Shown: positions 25,877-35,498 of the stretch, piece by piece | Position numbering within the stretch: position 1 is the stretch's first letter | How the letters are laid out: every line of letters begins with the position of its first letter | Origin: Planctomycetaceae bacterium | GTDB lineage: Bacteria; Planctomycetota; Planctomycetia; Planctomycetales; Planctomycetaceae | Reading direction: 5' to 3' | Assembly (NCBI GenBank): GCA_020426505.1 | Contig: JAGQPX010000005.1 | Location: 1-64,000 of the forward strand | Length of the DNA: 64,000 bases | Notes under the pieces: model-generated | Seen by the model: the letters and a program-made list of their open reading frames with translations, nothing else | Databases searched by the model: none | What the model was told of the DNA's origin: nothing | Translations under genes and position numbers: made by a program

Positions 25877-28800
25877 ATGTCCAATCTGTTCTTCCGAAAT
25901 CCTCGATTGACGGTGCTGGTGATCGGGCTGATTCTCGTTGCAGGCCTCTCGTCTTTCATGATCCTCCCCCGCATGGAGGACCCGCTTCTCAGTCCCCGTG
26001 CGGCCCTCATCAGCACCCGTTTCCCCGGTGCCGATGCAGAGCGTGTCGAGTCGCTGGTGACCGAGAAGATCGAGGACGAATTGCAGGAGATTGAAGAGAT
26101 CAAGGAGCTGAGATCGTTCTCTCGCGTTGGCATCTCGACCATCATGATCGAGCTGCGTGATGAGGTGTACGAGACGGAGCCGGTCTGGTCCCGCATTCGG
26201 GACAAGCTGGACGACGCATCTGTCCTGTTGCCGACAGGTGCGATGGAACCCGAATTCGAGGATTTGGACCTCAAAGCCTTCGCGTTGATCGTGGCGTTGA
26301 AATGGGATCTCGGCGACAGAGCTGACGAGTCGACGCCCGTCTGGCAGCGAGCGAACTACACGATCCTGCGACGACTGGCGAAGAGCTTCGAGGACGAGTT
26401 GCGGGCACTGCCGGGAACGGAAGAGGTCGAGACGTTCGGCGAACCAGACGAGGAGATCGTGGTCGAGGTTGATCAAACACGTCTCGCTGCACTCGGGCTC
26501 AGTGTGGCGGATGTCGGTCGGCAGTTGGGAGCGAGTGACTCGAAGTTGTCAGCGGGTTCGCTTCGGTCGGACAACGAGTTTCAACTCGAAGTCGGGGGTG
26601 AGTTCGACACGATGTCACGCATCGGGCAAACGCCCATCCGCTATGGGAGTGACGGTCAATTCGTGAAACTGGCGGATGTGGCCACGCTGCGTCGCGGCAT
26701 GCGGGAGCCACCGACAAGCCTTGTCATCGTCGAAGGTCGACCTGCAGTCACACTTGGCGTCAAAGTGCGACCGAACGTGCGGATCGACCACTGGTTCGCC
26801 AGTGTACAACCCTTGCTGGAGGAGCATCGGGCCGGGCTCCCACGTGGCGTCGAGTTGGTGCAGGTCTTCGAGCAGGACAGTTACGTCTCTGAACGTCTGC
26901 ACAAGCTGCAACTCAATCTGCTGATGGGCGGGTTAGCAGTCACTGCTGTCATCTTCGTGCTGATGGGCTGGCGGAGTGCACTCATCGTGGGATCAGCACT
27001 TCCGCTGTCGGCGTTGATGGTCCTCGCCGGGATGCGGTTCCTCGATATTCCCGTGCATCAAATGTCGATCACCGGACTGATCATCGCGTTGGGACTGTTG
27101 ATCGACAACGCGATTGTGATCGTGGACGAGGTGAACATCCGGCTGCGAGAGGGAATGAAACCGGCTGAGGCCGTTTCCTCGGCAGTGACGCATCTGGCAT
27201 TGCCTCTGTTGGGTTCGACACTCACAACGGCGTTCGCCTTCGCACCGATTGCGCTCATGCCGGGACCAGCAGGCGAGTTCGTAGGAGCAATTTCGATCAG
27301 CGTGGTGCTCGCAATCTCCAGCTCATTGTTTCTGTCTCTCACAGTCATTCCGGCAATCACAGCAACGGGTCGAAGTGTCGAGCAGAGTATTTTGACGCAG
27401 CATTGGTGGCGGCAGGGCTTCTCCTCTACATGGCTGACGGAGTGGTACTCGAAGGTGCTGACGGTGCTAATCGGCCGACCAGCCTTGGGCATCATTACCG
27501 GGTTGATACTTCCTGTTGGCGGTTTCTACTTCGCACGCAATCTGCCCGAGCAGTTTTTCCCGCCAGCTGACCGCAACCAGTTTCAGGTCGAGTTGGAACT
27601 CCCGGCACAGTCGTCGCTCCAGTCGACACTCGCGATGACCGAACAGCTACGCGGGGCGTTTCTCGAACACCCGGAAGTCGAAGCAGTGACGTGGTTCCTG
27701 GGTCGCAGTGCTCCGTCATTCTACTACAACGTGATGACTCGCCGTCTCAATGCGGCCAGCTACGCGCAGGCACTCGTGCAACTGAAGCCGGGCAAAAAAC
27801 CCTTGCACACGATTCGTGAACTGCAACTCAAGCTCGATCAGGATTTCCCTCAGTCACGTCTGCTCGTCAGGCAATTGGAGCAAGGCCCCCCCTTTGATGC
27901 ACCGGTCGAGGTGCGTCTCTACGGACCGGACCTTGTGACGCTCAGAACATTGGGCGACGACCTGCGGCTGCTCATGTCGCAAACGCCGGAGGTCCTGCAC
28001 ACACGCTCGGACCTGACCGACATCTCCCCCAAATTGCAGGTCAACGTCGACGAAGAGCAGGCCCTCCTGGCCGGGCTCGACCATCGAGCGATTGCCACTC
28101 AGCTTGAAGCGACACTCGAAGGAGCGATTGGCGGTTCAGTGATTGAGGAAACGGAGGAGATGCTCGTTCGCATGCGGGTCAATAATGCAGACCGCGCCGA
28201 CATTGATGCAATCGCCTCGCTCGACCTGTTGCCTCAAAGCCGTGGTGACGACGCGACACAGACTCACGTGCCGCTGACAAGTCTGGCGGACCTTTCACTC
28301 GTGCCGGAGACGGCGGCCATCCCGCACTTCAACGGTCGACGGATGAACGAGGTGCAGGCCTACATCACGGCCGGCGTTCTACCGGCCGAGGTGCTGGGCG
28401 ATCTGCTCGACCGAATGGACGCAGCGAACTTCGACCTTCCTCCCGGATACGAGATGGAGATCGGCGGCGAGGCCTCTCGGCGAAACGATGCGATTGGGAA
28501 CCTCATGGCGAACGTCGGCATCCTGTTGGTGCTGATGGTCGCGACCCTCGTGCTTTCATTCGGTTCGTTCCGACTGGCTGCGGTCATTGGAGCGGTCGCC
28601 GTGCTTTCCGTTGGTCTCGGACTCGGATCATTGCACCTGTTCGGGTATCCTTTCGGTTTCATGGCAATCATCGGCACGATGGGTCTCATCGGTGTGGCGA
28701 TCAACGACTCGATCGTGGTCCTCGCCGCCTTGCAGGATGATCCACAGGCCGCCTTGGGAGATCTGGATGCAGTTCGCACGGTCGTCATCCGCGCCTCACG

Positions 28801-29068
28801 TCACGTGATCGCAACGACCCTGACGACGATTGCGGGCTTCGTGCCGTTACTTCTCGGCGGCGGGGGCTTCTGGCCTCCGATGGCCATCTGCATCGCCGGC
28901 GGCGTCAGCGGTGCGACGATCCTTGCCCTGTTCTTCGTCCCGGCTGCAGTTCGTATGATTGCCTGCAGCCAATGTCGGCTGAGGAATGAGCTGCCATCAG
29001 ACATTCTCTCGGAACATGAGCCCTTCAAGCCGAAAACGTCCCCACAGCGAGAGCTTGTGACCGCATGA
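25877..29068 (+). CDS. RND-family efflux pump, inner-membrane permease
   Basis: This protein has 1063 residues, the usual length for AcrB/MexB-type permeases. The first helix (LTVLVIGLILVAGLSSFMIL) and PRMEDPLLSPRAALISTRFP open the protein, with porter domains at about 35-330 and 560-870. The proton-relay helix reads ITGLIIALGLLIDNAIVIVD (about 395-415), with one Asp where AcrB has two (Asp-Asn here). The second half repeats the fold, as in all RND pumps. Together with the adaptor it should export hydrophobic or toxic compounds using the proton gradient. It starts 3 bases after the adaptor and ends 3 bases before the converging MIOX stop at 29072. Confidence 0.95.
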   Translation: MSNLFFRNPRLTVLVIGLILVAGLSSFMILPRMEDPLLSPRAALISTRFPGADAERVESLVTEKIEDELQEIEEIKELRSFSRVGISTIMIELRDEVYETEPVWSRIRDKLDDASVLLPTGAMEPEFEDLDLKAFALIVALKWDLGDRADESTPVWQRANYTILRRLAKSFEDELRALPGTEEVETFGEPDEEIVVEVDQTRLAALGLSVADVGRQLGASDSKLSAGSLRSDNEFQLEVGGEFDTMSRIGQTPIRYGSDGQFVKLADVATLRRGMREPPTSLVIVEGRPAVTLGVKVRPNVRIDHWFASVQPLLEEHRAGLPRGVELVQVFEQDSYVSERLHKLQLNLLMGGLAVTAVIFVLMGWRSALIVGSALPLSALMVLAGMRFLDIPVHQMSITGLIIALGLLIDNAIVIVDEVNIRLREGMKPAEAVSSAVTHLALPLLGSTLTTAFAFAPIALMPGPAGEFVGAISISVVLAISSSLFLSLTVIPAITATGRSVEQSILTQHWWRQGFSSTWLTEWYSKVLTVLIGRPALGIITGLILPVGGFYFARNLPEQFFPPADRNQFQVELELPAQSSLQSTLAMTEQLRGAFLEHPEVEAVTWFLGRSAPSFYYNVMTRRLNAASYAQALVQLKPGKKPLHTIRELQLKLDQDFPQSRLLVRQLEQGPPFDAPVEVRLYGPDLVTLRTLGDDLRLLMSQTPEVLHTRSDLTDISPKLQVNVDEEQALLAGLDHRAIATQLEATLEGAIGGSVIEETEEMLVRMRVNNADRADIDAIASLDLLPQSRGDDATQTHVPLTSLADLSLVPETAAIPHFNGRRMNEVQAYITAGVLPAEVLGDLLDRMDAANFDLPPGYEMEIGGEASRRNDAIGNLMANVGILLVLMVATLVLSFGSFRLAAVIGAVAVLSVGLGLGSLHLFGYPFGFMAIIGTMGLIGVAINDSIVVLAALQDDPQAALGDLDAVRTVVIRASRHVIATTLTTIAGFVPLLLGGGGFWPPMAICIAGGVSGATILALFFVPAAVRMIACSQCRLRNELPSDILSEHEPFKPKTSPQRELVTA

Positions 29069-29071
29069 TCG

Positions 29072-29968
29072 CTACCATGCAAGCTCATTCGGGAAGAACT
29101 TGTCGACCAACTTCTGATACCACGGAAGCAAGCGATCCATATCGGGTTGCGCTTCGGACTTCGTGTAGAGGTCGTACGGGTTGAACCTGCGGACCCACTT
29201 GAACATCTTCTGGTCGTGATCGTTCATCAGGTGTTCGTACTCGCCTTCGCGATGGGCCGGATAGAAGGAGTGATACCGGATCATAGCCAGCGATTCTTCG
29301 GGCAGGTAATCCTTCACGACGTGGTACAGATACTCATCGTGCCCCCAAGACATGAGGACGTTGTCCAGTCCGCAGTGCTCTTCGTAGATGCCGCAGGCGG
29401 TCTGATACTCCGGCACGTGCATGTCAGGGTTGTTTGCGAAGAACTCAGCGAGCACGATTTTATCGGAAAACGCGCAGCCGACGGGAAACGTGTCCCCCAC
29501 GACGGCCCACTGAGGCTCATTGAACAGGCAGAGGACCTTGCCCAGATCGTGGATCAGCCCGGTCAGGATGAACCACTCCGGGTGTCCGTCCCCCCGAATG
29601 GCTTCTGCCGTCTGCACCGCGTGTGCGATCTGAGGCAACTCGGTGTCAGGGTCGCTGTCGTCGGTGAGCGAATTGAGAGTCTCCATCGCCTCCCAGATAC
29701 TCATGCGTCGCTGGCGCAGAGGCAGATACTTCTCCCGTTGAGCCCGGACGAAATCAACCGTTTGATACCGATGATTGAGGCGATAGAATTCTCGAACTCC
29801 GCTGCGGGTGTCCTCCTCATAGTTGCGGAACCCGTCCCGCTCCGACTGTGACTCAGGGGACTCATCCTCCGGGTACCGCTTGAGCAGATCGTCTTCCCAG
29901 GCGTCGAGAGACTGCAAAGGCGCGTTTTCGTCGAGGGGTTGTTTGACGGAATCAGCGGGTCGCACCAT
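29072..29968 (-). CDS. Inositol oxygenase (MIOX)
   Basis: This protein of 298 residues starts at ATG 29968; frames reaching to 30109 only add unrelated residues. It matches the eukaryotic-type myo-inositol oxygenase across its whole length. The six expected di-iron ligands are all visible: His116 (AHAVQTAE), His140-Asp141 (LIHDLGKV), His210 (SWGHDEY), His233 (RYHSFYPAH) and Asp266 (NPYDLYTK). Lys144, which contacts substrate in the mammalian enzyme, is also present. The reaction is myo-inositol plus O2 to D-glucuronate. MIOX is best known from animals, plants and fungi, with scattered bacterial members. It is divergent from manC across 140 bases. No other inositol or glucuronate gene is in the window. 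Confidence 0.95.
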   Translation of the reverse strand: MVRPADSVKQPLDENAPLQSLDAWEDDLLKRYPEDESPESQSERDGFRNYEEDTRSGVREFYRLNHRYQTVDFVRAQREKYLPLRQRRMSIWEAMETLNSLTDDSDPDTELPQIAHAVQTAEAIRGDGHPEWFILTGLIHDLGKVLCLFNEPQWAVVGDTFPVGCAFSDKIVLAEFFANNPDMHVPEYQTACGIYEEHCGLDNVLMSWGHDEYLYHVVKDYLPEESLAMIRYHSFYPAHREGEYEHLMNDHDQKMFKWVRRFNPYDLYTKSEAQPDMDRLLPWYQKLVDKFFPNELAW

Positions 29969-30108
29969 GATGTCGGTCTCACATGTGAAACAAGAGTCTG
30001 TTCGGGAGTCGTTCGATCGACAACTGAGTCTACACGACGTCCCAAGTTGTACCAATCTCAGTCGACTCCACCCCCAAACCGCGTGACCACCTTTTTTTCT
30101 CATACACA

Positions 30109-31182
30109 ATGAAACATGCAGTCATCATGGCCGGCGGGAGTGGCACGAGGTTCTGGCCTCAGAGCCGCAAGGAGATGCCCAAGCAGTTCCTGACCGTCAC
30201 GGGCGATCGGTCTCTCATTCAGTCGACCTTCGACCGATGTCAGCCGGACATTCCGGCCAAGCGGTTCTGGGTGGTCACGAATGCGGTGCAGGCGGAGGCC
30301 ACGCGATTGCAGCTTCCGGAGATCCCTGACAGTCACATCCTCGAAGAACCTTGTGGAAGAAATACGGCCCCATGCATCGGTCTCGCTGCGATACAACTGC
30401 TTGCTGAGGACCCGGATGCCGTGATGGTCGTGATGCCGGCCGACCATGTGATTTCGCCGTCGGCGGAGTTCCGCAAGGCGATCGGTCATGCGACGCGCCT
30501 CATTGAGCAGGACCCCAGCCGACTTGTGCTGTTTGGAGTCCGGCCGTCGTATCCTGCAACCGGGTTCGGCTACATCGAGCAGGGTGAGCCACTGGAAGGC
30601 GAAGGACCGGGCACACACGTTGCCTCGTTCCGTGAGAAGCCGGATGCAGAGACCGCACAACAGTACGTCGACTCGGGTCGTTTCTTCTGGAACTGTGGTA
30701 TCTTCGTCTGGCGGGCAGACACGATTCTGAACTGCCTGAAAGAACATGAACCGGAGATTCATGCATGCTTGCAAACACTCGCTCCGCAAGTCGGAACTGA
30801 TCAGTGGCCGCAAACACTCGCTGACGAGTTCCCTCAGATGAAGTCGATCTCGATCGATCATAGCGTGCTCGAACGTGCGGAGAATATCTGTCTGCTGGAG
30901 GCCCCGTTCGGCTGGGATGACGTCGGCAGCTGGCACGCTCTTGAACGACTGCATCCGCAGGACGTGCATGGCAACACCATCGTCGGACGACACGCAGGAG
31001 TCGACACGACCGGCTGCATCATCCGAGGAGAACCGAACCATCTCATCGCATCGCTTGGAGTCAAGGACCTGATCATCGTGCAGACGAAAGATGCCACGTA
31101 TGTCGCCTCGCGTCACGATGAAGACGGCATCCGTCGGCTGATCGAGCAACTCAGGGAGTCAGGGCATGACCAGTTCCTCTGA
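30109..31182 (+). CDS. manC: Mannose-1-phosphate guanylyltransferase
   Basis: This protein has 357 residues. The N-terminal nucleotide-binding signature [20 protein letters not shown], then KQFL, is diagnostic of GDP-mannose pyrophosphorylases. Further support comes from [15 protein letters not shown] and [11 protein letters not shown], and from [11 protein letters not shown]. It makes GDP-mannose from mannose-1-phosphate and GTP for cell-surface glycans. It has only the nucleotidyltransferase part and no phosphomannose isomerase tail, as in single-function members. The ruvX start codon lies inside its 3' end (17-base overlap), so the two genes are probably translated together. Confidence 0.95.
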   Translation: MKHAVIMAGGSGTRFWPQSRKEMPKQFLTVTGDRSLIQSTFDRCQPDIPAKRFWVVTNAVQAEATRLQLPEIPDSHILEEPCGRNTAPCIGLAAIQLLAEDPDAVMVVMPADHVISPSAEFRKAIGHATRLIEQDPSRLVLFGVRPSYPATGFGYIEQGEPLEGEGPGTHVASFREKPDAETAQQYVDSGRFFWNCGIFVWRADTILNCLKEHEPEIHACLQTLAPQVGTDQWPQTLADEFPQMKSISIDHSVLERAENICLLEAPFGWDDVGSWHALERLHPQDVHGNTIVGRHAGVDTTGCIIRGEPNHLIASLGVKDLIIVQTKDATYVASRHDEDGIRRLIEQLRESGHDQFL

Positions 31183-31663
31183 GCACTCGACTCCCGACAT
31201 GGGAGCCGTCCTGCCAACGACCGGACGCCTGCTCGGTCTCGACTACGGCACCAAACGCCTCGGCATCGCTGTCTGTGATGATATGCAGATCATTGCCAGT
31301 CCGCTTGAGAACTACACGCGTCACTGCCTCGAAGCCGACCAACTCTTCCTCAGGCAAACGGTCAAGGACAACCGCATCATCGGCATCGTGATCGGTCTGC
31401 CGGTCCACATGAGCGGCGACGAAGGAGGCAAAGCCGCCGAAGCTCGTGAGTTTGGCTGCTGGGTCGAGCAGACGACGGGGTGTCCGGTCGCCTTCCGCGA
31501 TGAGCGTTACACAACTTCGATGGCCAACGATCACCTCCGAGCTGCAGGCGTCTCCGGCCCGCGTCGAAAGGAACTCCGGGACAAGATCGCCGCCCAGATC
31601 ATCCTGCAAAGCTACCTCGACAGCGGCAACCGCAGTCTGCCACCACCGCCCCTCCACAGCTGA
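31166..31663 (+). CDS. ruvX: YqgF/RuvX family putative Holliday junction resolvase / pre-16S rRNA nuclease
   Basis: This protein of 165 residues has an RNase H-like fold. LLGLDYGTKRLGIAV carries the first catalytic Asp (Asp26), IVIGLPVHMSG the second strand, FRDERYTT the catalytic Glu region, and RDKIAAQIILQSYLD the last conserved acidic helix. YqgF family members mature the 5' end of 16S rRNA in E. coli and have also been described as Holliday junction resolvases. The frame overlaps manC by 17 bases. The first 20 residues are an extension with no conservation I recognise, so a later start is possible. Confidence 0.92.
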   Translation: MTSSSEHSTPDMGAVLPTTGRLLGLDYGTKRLGIAVCDDMQIIASPLENYTRHCLEADQLFLRQTVKDNRIIGIVIGLPVHMSGDEGGKAAEAREFGCWVEQTTGCPVAFRDERYTTSMANDHLRAAGVSGPRRKELRDKIAAQIILQSYLDSGNRSLPPPPLHS

Positions 31664-31725
31664 CGGCGGAAAAAGTCACACGGAATCGATTGATTCTACG
31701 TTTTCAGTCATCGAGAACGTTGGGT

Positions 31726-31740
31726 CTCCGCCTTTCGGAG
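31726..31740 (+). terminator. Weak hairpin downstream of ruvX
   Basis: CTCCG-CCTTT-CGGAG forms a 5-base-pair stem with a 5-base loop, followed by a pyrimidine-rich stretch with several T runs. It may end the manC-ruvX transcript. The stem is short, so this is a weak call. Confidence 0.35.
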
Positions 31741-31949
31741 CTTCCTTTGTTTCTGTCCAGAACCTGAAATAGAAGGCAAGGCAGGGTGGCTGCAAGGGTG
31801 TTCGATCGCTTTGGCCATCCAACAAATACGGCCATCGCCGGACAGATTCCTCTTTCTCTTGATTGCTGCACCGCGTAATATCCACTCCCTTCTTTGCGGC
31901 ACCTTGATGGTTGCCTCCTGAATCGATCAAGTTGACCGGAGTCGAAGCT

Positions 31950-33269
31950 GTGCAAAGGATTGCGCTGTTCGAAGATGATGCGGCTTTGCAGTTCGCGCCG
32001 CTGACGTTGTTGCGGCCAACGTTTGAACTCGTCTGTGGGCAGTGCTCGCTACGTGAACGGTTGATGCGTCAGATCAGCATGGTCGAGTGGGGGGCCATTG
32101 TGCGTGAGGAGTTGGCGGAGGTCTATCGAGAGGAGCAGCCGGCACTCGCTGTCAACGACATGTCATGGCTGGCCGAATCTCCCACGCTGCTGATCAACGG
32201 TCGTTGGCTCGCGGATGTGGAGTCGCTGAGCGATTTCAATCCGGAAACGGTCGCCATTGTCGAGAACACTCCCGTGGCCTTGGTGCTTCATCCGGATGAG
32301 GTGCCGTTGCTTGCGGCTCAGACAATCGGCATTGCGATCCATCAACTCGCAAGATCTCGGCAATCGGTCACCGTCGATGGAAAACTACTGAGTCGTCCCT
32401 GGAATCTCATCGAACACAACAGCGAGCAACTCATCGCAGACTTTGGTCGTCGGATCACTCGGCCCACCAAAGCCAACATCGACCCGCGTGCGGCCATTCT
32501 CGGAAGCGATGACAATGTGTTCATTCATCCGACTGCGGACATCGACCCGTTCGTGGTTATCGATGCACGCAGTGGTCCGGTCTGGGTTGATGAACGGGCC
32601 AGTCTGCAGGCATTCACCCGTGTCGAGGGCCCGTGCTTCATCGGACGGGAGGCTCAGTTGTTTCGAGCCAATGTGAAAGCGGGCACGACAATCGGACCGG
32701 TGTGTCGTGTCGGCGGAGAGATCGAGGAGTGCATCCTGCACAGTCACGCCAACAAGTATCACGACGGTTTCCTCGGCCACGGGTACGTCTGCCCCTGGGT
32801 CAACCTCGGCGCACTCACGACCAACAGCGATCTCAAGAACGATTATTCCTCAGTGAAAGTTCCACTGTCCGGCGAGTCAATCGACTCCGGCTCGAAGAAG
32901 GTCGGTTGTTTCATCGGGGATCACACGAAGACAGCGATCGGCAGCTTCCTCAACACGGGCACATCTGTTGGAGCGATGAGTCTCGTCCTGCCCGGTGGCG
33001 AACTGCTCCCCAAGCATGTCCCACCCTTCAGCCGCATCTGGCACGGCTCGTTGGACTCTCTCGCGACTGACGGACTTGAAGCGGGGATCGAAACGGCCCG
33101 CATTGCAATGGGTCGCCGGGATGTCGAACTGACTCCCGCGATGGAACGGCTCCTGCGACTGGCATTCCGGCAAACACAGGACGAACGTCAACACGCTCTC
33201 GATCGACAGGCCACGCGACACAGTGTCGCCGCACCACAACAAGCCCTCACTCGGCCGATCCGACTGTGA
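31950..33269 (+). CDS. GlmU-like putative sugar nucleotidyltransferase with left-handed beta-helix
   Basis: I choose GTG 31950 (439 residues), because it gives the conserved start MQRIALFEDD; the frame itself stays open from TTG 31911. The N-terminal half has a reduced nucleotidyltransferase fold with the family pattern FAPLTLLRPTFELVCG and SLRER. The C-terminal half (about 185-400) is a hexapeptide-repeat beta-helix (AILGSDDNVFIHPTADIDPF, then LNTGTSVG and so on). Such proteins (putative sugar nucleotidyl transferase, found in Planctomycetota and Bacteroidota) resemble GlmU but lack a clear G-x-G-T-R-M loop, so activity is uncertain. Its 3' end overlaps the converging PPC gene by 23 bases. 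Confidence 0.87.
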   Translation: MQRIALFEDDAALQFAPLTLLRPTFELVCGQCSLRERLMRQISMVEWGAIVREELAEVYREEQPALAVNDMSWLAESPTLLINGRWLADVESLSDFNPETVAIVENTPVALVLHPDEVPLLAAQTIGIAIHQLARSRQSVTVDGKLLSRPWNLIEHNSEQLIADFGRRITRPTKANIDPRAAILGSDDNVFIHPTADIDPFVVIDARSGPVWVDERASLQAFTRVEGPCFIGREAQLFRANVKAGTTIGPVCRVGGEIEECILHSHANKYHDGFLGHGYVCPWVNLGALTTNSDLKNDYSSVKVPLSGESIDSGSKKVGCFIGDHTKTAIGSFLNTGTSVGAMSLVLPGGELLPKHVPPFSRIWHGSLDSLATDGLEAGIETARIAMGRRDVELTPAMERLLRLAFRQTQDERQHALDRQATRHSVAAPQQALTRPIRL

Positions 33270-35367
33270 GTGAGATGGGTGTCGATGCGTAGTTCGTGCT
33301 GATGTTGTAGGTGACGTACACGCGGGCCATCACGGCGATCGTCAGATCCTTGACCGGCAGCGCATCCTTCGCGGCTTCCAGAATAATGGTTGCCTCGGTC
33401 TCGTCCCCCTTGAGCTGAGTGCGGCTGTCCTTGGAGAGCGTGACCCCCGGTGGGAGTTGATCGCCGGAACTGTTGGTGACGTACAGATGACTCATCGCGA
33501 GTGAGACGGGGTCAACATTGCCTTCTTTGCGGATGATGTTGACCTTGATCTCTGCCCGACCGCCCGGCTGCATGTTGATCTGTACTGGACTGGCTTCGAC
33601 GCTCACAAGGTCAAGCGGTTGCGTGATGCCGACGATCTGGGTTTTGCAGGGCCAGCGGATCTGGGCACTGCCTCCCCCCTGTTGGAGTTCGCACGTGACG
33701 TTTGCGTTGTGAGTGATCTCCTGCGAGCTTCCATCGGGAAGGGCCACGCTTGCTTTGCCGAAGAGCCGCACCAGGCTGGCGTCGATCTTTACATTGTCGT
33801 CGGCCTCGAGGATGAGTGCACAATGGTCCATTCCGGCAGGAATCGTTGCGGGAAGCATCGTGACGCCATCCGGAAGTCCTTCAATGCCGATCTCGACCGG
33901 GCCGTCAAATCCGTTGAGGCGGTTCAGCTTTGTGAACCACAGCATCCGCGTGCCGGGGGCAAGCATGGCGTAGTAGTATTCGCCGTAGAGTTCGAAGTCT
34001 GGACCGCTCGGCTCAGCGCGCAGGTAGTAGACGTAATGCTCTCCCCCGCCTCCGTTGAGGTCTCGCACGGACACGTAAAAGGTGCCGTCTTCGGGCGATT
34101 TGAAGTCGAGGACACTGTCCTTCGCCACATAGAAACCCGCAAAGGGTGAACCTCGCGTGTCATCGGCCTCCGCCAGCAAGGCGCCGTCACTGTTGAAGAT
34201 TTCGATCACGCTGTCCAAGGGCAAGCCGAGTCGATCGGCCTCGACCTCGAAACGGTAGCGGCGACCCTTCACTGCGTCAAAAGCAAAGAACTGCGCTCCA
34301 TCCGGTTGAGCGACACGTCCACTGATCCCGCAAGGCAACTCGATCGGCGTCGCAGATTCAAGCGAATCGCTCCCCTCGCCAATCACATACTGAGGTAACG
34401 AACTCGTGAGCACAGGGACTTCATTCGAGACTCCATCTGCGGACTCGAAACGAGTCGGATTCCAAACGTCGGCACGATCATCGCCGGCCGCCAGTTCAAC
34501 AGGCGGTGCACCATCGAAACCATAACCGACCGGCACCGCCTCGACAGTCGTTCCCTGCTGAACGGCAAGCGGGAACATCGACTTGAGGAACGGTCGATCG
34601 GACAGTTCGATGCAGTAGGTGAACTTTTCGCTACCCGCAAAACGGACGTCACGAATCTGAACCGTGTACTCACCGTCCTCCGGCAATTCGCAGTGGATGA
34701 ACGAGTCGCCACCGTAGAAGTTGTCGTTCTCAGCGACGATCTGGCCACTTGGTCCGATGAGTGCGAGGATCGGATTCATGTGATAGACCGGATGCTTGAC
34801 GAGCATGATGTGAATGCATTCGGTCGTGCGTTGGGCATAGACCTGTGCAGTGATTCGCTGTCCTGCGGCACCGGAGAATCGGTAACAATCGACATCCTCG
34901 TTCTTCTCGCAGATGCCGCAGACGGCTGCCGGGATCGACACTTCCTGAGCTGCCTCGGGTGAGTCGTTGCTGTCGGCTGTCTCTACGACGACCGGGTAAT
35001 CGGTGACGAGCAGATGTGAGATGCTGGAGACCGCCTGAGGCGTCGCGACCCGCAGTTCGTACACACCGGTCGGCTGATCCTGGGGCACCTCGACGTTGAA
35101 CCGAAACGGCGTCCCGACCGACGCCCGATTCTTCCGGGGTGAGTCGATCGGCTCGGTTTCGAGCAGCGTCATCGTGATGCCGGGACGATCGAAGAACGTG
35201 GCGTACGCACCGTCAAGTGTGAAGTTGCTCCGCAGCCGCACCTCGTGCTCCGTTCCACGTTGAACGGCAACCGGATGGATCACAGTCAACTGGCGGAAGC
35301 CGACCTTGGCGTGTCCGGTGTCACTCTGGACAACACAAAACAAGAGCGTGAGAAGGAGGCGTTTCAT
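33247..35367 (-). CDS. Secreted protein with PPC (pre-peptidase C-terminal) domains
   Basis: This protein has 706 residues. A short signal peptide (KRLLLTLLFCVVQS) is followed by an Ig-like N-terminal domain (QRGTEHEVRLRSNFTLDGA). Two PPC-type jelly-roll modules have the usual core: one near 150-255 (DVDCYRFSGAAGQRITAQVY, and DGEYTVQIRD) and one near 345-460 (GAQFFAFDAVKGRRYRFEVE, and DGTFYVSVRDLNGGGGEHY). Beta-rich domains fill the rest. No enzyme motif is visible, so a binding or scaffold role outside the cytoplasm is likely. It is co-oriented with the DUF1501 gene upstream (131 bases), and such genes commonly travel with DUF1501 and DUF1549/DUF1553 genes in this phylum. The last 23 bases overlap the GlmU-like gene. 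Confidence 0.87.
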   Translation of the reverse strand: MKRLLLTLLFCVVQSDTGHAKVGFRQLTVIHPVAVQRGTEHEVRLRSNFTLDGAYATFFDRPGITMTLLETEPIDSPRKNRASVGTPFRFNVEVPQDQPTGVYELRVATPQAVSSISHLLVTDYPVVVETADSNDSPEAAQEVSIPAAVCGICEKNEDVDCYRFSGAAGQRITAQVYAQRTTECIHIMLVKHPVYHMNPILALIGPSGQIVAENDNFYGGDSFIHCELPEDGEYTVQIRDVRFAGSEKFTYCIELSDRPFLKSMFPLAVQQGTTVEAVPVGYGFDGAPPVELAAGDDRADVWNPTRFESADGVSNEVPVLTSSLPQYVIGEGSDSLESATPIELPCGISGRVAQPDGAQFFAFDAVKGRRYRFEVEADRLGLPLDSVIEIFNSDGALLAEADDTRGSPFAGFYVAKDSVLDFKSPEDGTFYVSVRDLNGGGGEHYVYYLRAEPSGPDFELYGEYYYAMLAPGTRMLWFTKLNRLNGFDGPVEIGIEGLPDGVTMLPATIPAGMDHCALILEADDNVKIDASLVRLFGKASVALPDGSSQEITHNANVTCELQQGGGSAQIRWPCKTQIVGITQPLDLVSVEASPVQINMQPGGRAEIKVNIIRKEGNVDPVSLAMSHLYVTNSSGDQLPPGVTLSKDSRTQLKGDETEATIILEAAKDALPVKDLTIAVMARVYVTYNISTNYASTPISLTVGSAE

Positions 35368-35498
35368 ATGTGGTGCGATGCCAAGGGCGTAGACTCAAAC
35401 GAATGCGCGGCAATCGAACAACCGTTCTGCAAACGGTCGCTATTCGGCATTTGATCATGAACATTTAGCGGTCGATTATAGATCGACATTGATGGTTA

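Noticed and set aside
30100..31149. Long open frame on the - strand (349 codons)
   Set aside because: It lies opposite manC, which has clear family motifs; the opposite frame has none.
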